From assembly GCA_027596945.1 (NCBI GenBank), contig JADGJH010000486.1:5465-16238 (forward strand): a stretch of DNA of 10,774 nt. Reading direction: 5' to 3'. A program made the position numbers and the translations under genes. Numbering within the stretch: position 1 is the first letter of the stretch; the number at the start of each line of letters is the position of its first letter. The DNA comes from Physocladia obscura (Eukaryota; Chytridiomycota; Chytridiomycetes; Chytridiales; Chytriomycetaceae). The notes under the pieces are model-generated. The model saw only the letters and a program-made list of their open reading frames with translations, made no database searches and was not told the origin of the DNA. Shown piece by piece: positions 7,424-10,774 of this stretch.

Positions 7424-9232
7424 TTAAACGGCGAATTTGTCCAGTCTGACAATAATGTTTCTTCCCATAACATTCGTGCCATTAAGGTTCGCAACAGCCT
7501 TGTCCGCCTCTTCACGGGACGCAAATCTAACCATTCCACATCCTTTCGAACGACCAGTTTCGTTTTCAATAATAATATCAGCATGAATTGGATTCAAGCC
7601 AATTGGACGAAACAAATCTTTCAAATCCTGCCAGCGAGATGAATATGGAAGCTGGAAAAGAAAGTCAAAAACGCGTATAATAAAAATAACATAAATTGAC
7701 AAAAAATAAAGATAAATTACGTTTCCCACAAAGACTTGCGTTCCTTGAACAAATCCACTCTGCAGCTGCCCTTGAAAGCCCAATGACCCATTCCCGCCAG
7801 TCCCGTCATTAGCGTACTTGTCTTCGCGTACTTCAATAACACGACTAGATACTTCAGTGCCGTTTAATTTAGCAACAGCCTCGCGCGCCTCGTCGACAGT
7901 ACTCATAAGCACCTGGCCGTATCCACGGCTACGTCCCTGGTTGTCGATAGCAATATCGGCGCGCAAAACTGTACCACCGTCTTGGCGGAAAAGATCTTTT
8001 AGCTCCTGCCATTGCAGGCTGAAGGGCAGGTTTCCGACAAAGAGTTGACGACCAGCGACAGATCCTACTGGTTCTGAAGGAGATTGGGGAACAGCGTTAC
8101 CAGATATTTGTGTTGGCAATTGCTGCTGCTGCTGTTGTTGTTGAACTGGTTCGTATTCAAACCGCTGCTGGCTTTCGAGTGGAGATTGCTGCTGCTGCTG
8201 GAAATTGTTACGGTAGTTTGGGCGAGGCTTTAAAAATTTTTGAGTGTCTAATTACTGGTGGTTAAAACATATTTGGAATTACATACCGTTCCTCCTTCAA
8301 CGAATGTGCGATCTTCGCGAACTTCGATACGACGACCGTTCCACTCATATCCGTTGTACAGACCTTTAAAGTGTGACGATATAAAACAAATAACGTATAA
8401 TGAAAAGGCATTACCAATAGCTTTTCTAGCTTCTTCGACAGTGCTCATTGTAACAGTCCCAAAACCTTTGGAGCGTCCTTGGTAGTCGGATGGAATGTCT
8501 GAGCGAACAACATTTCCGGAGTTACGAAAGAGGTCTTTTAAATCCTGCCAACCGACAGAGTACGGAAGATTTCCGACATAAAGTGCACGAACATTAACAG
8601 TTGAAACGTCAATGGCTGTTCCTGGAAGAGGAACATTGACAGACGCGTCAACGGAACCTAATTCAAAGCAAATTATAAGAACATAAAAATGTTAGAAAAA
8701 AAAAGCCGTACTATCAAGTGAAAGAGGCGCAGCAGACGCATTATTCTGAACTTTAAAGGTAGACACAAAAGAAGCAGCGCCAGATGCACGATCTTCCCGC
8801 ACTTCGATCTTCCGGCCGTGCCATTCATAGTTATTGTATGATGCGATTGCGTTTGCAGCATCGTCAGTGGATGAAAAAAGAACGGTTCCGAAGCCACGGC
8901 TTTTTCCGTTAGGAGCAAGGGCAACATCAGCGCGAACGACAGTTCCTGTTTGTTTTTTTTTGAATGAGAACTGAAACATTGTATGGGCGATTGTAAATTG
9001 TCTCACCGACTTCGCGGAACAGGTCCTTCAAATCTTGCCAGCCAACAATAAACGGTAGCTATACAGTTTGGCATCATTTTTGTTACACCCGTTTATTTTT
9101 TTTTTTTTTTTTTTCTTGAGTTGGATGGAGATCGAAAGTAACATAAACCTAAGCTCTAACATTGCCGACAAAAAGCTGCTTTCCAGCACCCGTCGTTCCC
9201 GTCACAGCAGAGTTTGCAATTGCAGCCATCAT
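7424..9232 (-). CDS. Four-RRM RNA-binding protein, Gbp2/Hrb1 - hnRNP M like, seven exons
   Basis: RNA-binding protein of 470 aa, likely nuclear and acting on mRNA packaging, splicing or export as Gbp2/Hrb1 and hnRNP M do. Exons on the - strand: 9232-9161, 9058-9007, 8945-8712, 8657-8415, 8363-8287, 8227-7721, 7651-7424. Introns of 102, 61, 54, 51, 59 and 69 nt are all GT...AG and phase-consistent. RRM1 spans about 19-94 (QLFVGN...KSRGFGTVLF), RRM2 144-219 (ALYVGN...RSKGFGTVTM), RRM3 287-362 (QLFVGN...RSRGYGQVLM) and RRM4 389-467 (QVFVGN...RSKGCGMVRF). RRM1 and RRM2 end in the same IEVREDR, and all four share (E/D)LKDLFR in the first helix. Two glutamine runs (Q5, Q8) lie in the linker between RRM2 and RRM3. 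RNP1 of RRM4 has Cys for the usual aromatic (KGCG), as I recall for the last RRM of hnRNP M/MYEF2. The start is the first of two adjacent ATGs (9232-9230); the leader before it is not modelled. Confidence 0.93.
8120..8143 (-). repeat. CAG/CAA repeat coding eight glutamines
   Basis: Eight Gln codons (three CAA, four CAG, one CAA) lie in the linker between RRM2 and RRM3, residues about 255-262 of the RRM protein. A second run of five Gln codons is at 8186-8200. Such runs often vary in length between strains and mark a disordered linker. Confidence 0.85.
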
Positions 9233-9497
9233 TAAATCCCTGGCGGCGCAATAAACGAAGCAGGTAAGTAAGAATAGCGAAATCGTCAAACGCGTATGCA
9301 ACACGTGCACGATGCAATACGATCCGGCTGTCCAATACGGTGTGAACTAATATGGGCGGATTTTTCGCTGAGTGGAGAATCACCTTCGTCTTCGTCTTCT
9401 TCACCAACGAACGCCAGAATCAAAAACACACCAAAACCACCGAAGAAAGAGGCTTTTTTTCTTTTCTTTTCGTCACTCTTTTTCATAAAATGCAAAA
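9233..9497. other. Intergenic gap between the EF-hand and RRM genes
   Basis: These 265 bp must hold both the 3' end of the EF-hand gene and the promoter of the RRM gene. An E-box is visible at 9302-9307 and a T/C-rich run at about 9452-9482. No canonical - strand AATAAA was found. No convincing coding exon lies here on either strand. Confidence 0.5.
9302..9307. promoter_or_regulatory. E-box CACGTG upstream of the RRM gene
   Basis: The palindrome CACGTG (in ACACGTGCAC) lies 70 nt upstream of the RRM protein's start codon, inside the gap between the two - strand genes. It matches the core bound by bHLH factors such as Cbf1/Pho4 or Myc-type proteins. Position makes it plausible; binding is not shown. 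Confidence 0.35.
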
Positions 9498-10132
9498 CTA
9501 TTGTATTGCAGCATTCATCAAACAACGAAACTCACGGAAACCAACGCGACCATTACGATCAGTATCTGCATCACGAAAGTATTCTTCTACAATTCTTTCG
9601 CAAACGTGTGGTGCCGCTTCTGCAAATGCCGCTCGAAGCTCAGCCAACCCAATAAACCCGCGTCCTTCAAAACGTTAAACTTCAGTATTAATATTTCCCA
9701 GTTTTATCATCTTGAATTATACCCTGTGTGTCCATTGTCACAAACATGTGTCGTATCGTGTCGTCTGCATCCTGTCGCGCCATCCGCCCAGCCATCACTT
9801 CCAAAAACGCTGTTTGCGTTAATTCTATTATATTTCGTGTTTGTAATTAATTTCCCTGACGAGCAAAACAAACCTCCACGTTCAATGTTGAAACGGCGCT
9901 CCACTTGCCCAATCTCAAACTACATCATTTTGTCAGTCTATGTAAATATACCGTTCGAATTGTAAAATTTCACCTTAGACGGTTTGTATCCAAGCAGTCC
10001 AGTCATTCCCACTTTAAGGCCATGCCGCGTCAAGTATCCTTTCGAATCCACGTCTGCGCGGCGAAATATTTCTTTGATATGCGAGAGTATTTTATCTTTC
10101 AGTGGATGCAACTGCAGCTGATTTCTCTCCAT
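9498..10132 (-). CDS. EFCAB11-like EF-hand protein, four exons
   Basis: Small calcium-binding-type protein of 150 aa (human EFCAB11 is about 160). Exons on the - strand: 10132-9974, 9913-9874, 9809-9723, 9664-9498. Introns of 60, 64 and 58 nt are GT...AG; the first contains GACTGAC, a likely branch point. EFCAB11 marks are KGYLTRHGLKVGMTGLLGYKPSK (the family has KGYL...LFGYKPSK), then FLEVMAGRMARQ, and TIRHMFVTMDTQGRGFIGL. EF-hand loops: residues 27-38 have D27, D29 and G32 but Gly at position 12, so calcium binding is doubtful; 93-104 (D93...E104) has Gln at position 3; 129-140 (DTDRNGRVGFRE) is fully canonical. The expected second EF-hand, around 54-67, is short and degenerate because exon 2 is only 40 nt. 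The chosen ATG has no upstream in-frame ATG that adds sensible sequence. The biochemical role of EFCAB11 is not known to me. Confidence 0.88.
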
Positions 10133-10192
10133 CGAATTTCCAAACAAAAAACAAAAAGAAACAAAAAAAAAAAACTGAAATATCCATTCATT

Positions 10193-10198
10193 TTTATT
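10193..10198 (-). terminator. Poly(A) signal of the - strand membrane-protein gene
   Basis: AATAAA on the - strand (TTTATT as printed) lies 83 nt beyond the stop codon at 10281. Spacing is typical for 3' processing and ends the transcript before the EF-hand gene. Confidence 0.45.
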
Positions 10199-10280
10199 CA
10201 AATCCAGTGCCCAAAGATTACAAAGAAGAGTATATATTATTTAAAAAAAAATTATTGGTGGCTTGTTTGATTGTTGACAT

Positions 10281-10640
10281 TCAAGATTCTTGTCGTTGCT
10301 GGAACCACCGCTTGCGAAAGTAATATATTCCGGCAAAAACAAGCACCACGCCTACAATAATAGCTAATGCAATTATGATATTCACTCCAATCGGTAGAGA
10401 TCTATCTGACGGGTTGACTTCTATGCATATGCCGTTATTACTGCATACCATCGATCCATTGCTGTCATTGTCTTGTGCATATTCGCATTGAGTATCGTTA
10501 CTGCACGGTAGGCCTAATAGCGTCATAACACTAGTATTTGATGAGCCTGTTTTCTCGAAATCGAATTGAGAGCCTGTGAGAATTGAGTCTGTCATTTGTG
10601 GGCTTGTGGGGAATAATTTGATCACAACTGAACTGTGTTG
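10281..10640 (-). CDS. Single-pass membrane protein with a four-cysteine ectodomain, C-terminal exon (5' partial)
   Basis: I do not recognise the family. The open frame runs from a poly-T run at about 10660 to the stop at 10281. An acceptor-like CACAG ends at about 10638 (- strand), so the true exon may begin there; the right border given is approximate. From N to C: a Ser/Thr-rich stretch with several N-x-S/T sites; a small cysteine module C-x5-C-x13-C-x5-C (CSNDTQC ... CSNNGIC); about ten linker residues; one hydrophobic segment of about 25 residues (IGVNIIIALAII ... AGIYYF); and a short basic tail, RKRWFQQRQES. This layout is that of a type I plasma-membrane protein with a glycosylated, disulfide-bonded outside part. 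No signal peptide is visible, so the 5' exons must lie beyond the right edge. It could be a surface sensor or adhesin, but nothing shows which. Confidence 0.65.
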   Translation of the reverse strand, partial: QHSSVVIKLFPTSPQMTDSILTGSQFDFEKTGSSNTSVMTLLGLPCSNDTQCEYAQDNDSNGSMVCSNNGICIEVNPSDRSLPIGVNIIIALAIIVGVVLVFAGIYYFRKRWFQQRQES

Positions 10641-10660
10641 CCAAGACGCACCAATCAAAA

Positions 10661-10774
10661 AAAAAAAAAAAAAATATGAAAAAATTAAAAAAAATTAGTA
10701 AATAAATTAATTAAAAAAAATAATTTTAATAAATTAAAAAAAAAAAAAAAAAACAAAACATAAGAAACAAAAAA
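10661..10774. repeat. A/T-only low-complexity end of the window
   Basis: Long A runs alternate with TTAATTAAA-like sequence, and C and G are nearly absent. Read on the - strand it is a T-rich stretch directly before the membrane-protein exon, so it may be a polypyrimidine-rich intron or a promoter. It could also be the place where an assembly stopped. Confidence 0.7.

Noticed and set aside
7652..7720. 23-residue hydrophobic insert inside RRM4, open in frame
   Set aside because: The length is divisible by three by chance. GTAATT...TTTTCCAG borders are present, and removal restores the canonical VFVGNLPYS motif, so it is an intron.
9261..9269. Perfect splice-donor sequence CAG|GTAAGT on the + strand
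   Set aside because: No + strand exon adjoins it and both flanking genes are on the - strand, so it is probably chance.
9296..9965. Overlapping + strand open frames of 119, 108 and 154 codons
   Set aside because: They run antisense to the EFCAB11-like exons, which have clear family motifs; the + strand products look like nothing.
1..10774. CRISPR arrays, transposons, tRNA or rRNA genes, attachment sites
   Set aside because: I read both strands and saw no direct-repeat/spacer series, transposase or reverse-transcriptase motif, terminal inverted repeats, cloverleaf or conserved rRNA segment.

Overview
The window looks like AT-rich nuclear DNA from a fungus. Every gene I can rebuild is split by short introns (48-102 nt) with GT...AG borders and several CTAAC/CTGAC-like branch points. 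There are no bacterial operon signals, and T-rich or A-rich runs fill the gaps between genes. An EFCAB11-type EF-hand protein, a protein built of nucleoside-diphosphate-kinase-like (NDPK-like) modules, a Gbp2/hnRNP M-type four-RRM protein and a small universal stress protein together fit an early-diverging zoosporic fungus (chytrid-like). That placement is inference from gene content, not shown by any marker gene. Both ends cut through genes, so the window may be a whole contig.

Layout. On the + strand: the 3' end of an acyl-CoA dehydrogenase gene (71-625, one complete intron); a gap of about 1.1 kb (626-1742) with a stress-type promoter and one unexplained cysteine-rich open stretch; a two-exon universal stress protein (1743-2419, 202 aa); then a five-exon gene (2683-6972, about 1346 aa) with a very long disordered N-terminal half, a lysine tract and three degenerate NDPK-like modules. 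A 451-bp convergent gap follows. On the - strand, from high to low coordinates: the last exon(s) of a single-pass membrane protein (10281 to about 10640, open toward the right edge); a four-exon EFCAB11-like EF-hand protein (10132 to 9498, 150 aa); and a seven-exon RNA-binding protein with four RRMs (9232 to 7424, 470 aa). The last 110 bases or so are almost pure A/T.

Gene models were built by hand. Introns were placed by requiring GT...AG borders, phase agreement and restoration of known family motifs. The RRM, EF-hand, stress-protein and dehydrogenase models are well constrained. The NDPK-like model is well constrained at its introns but uncertain at its start. The genes have unrelated jobs (lipid or amino-acid oxidation, stress response, possible flagellar function, mRNA handling, calcium sensing, surface), so the window reads as an ordinary stretch of chromosome. 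The NDPK-like protein is the least familiar item.
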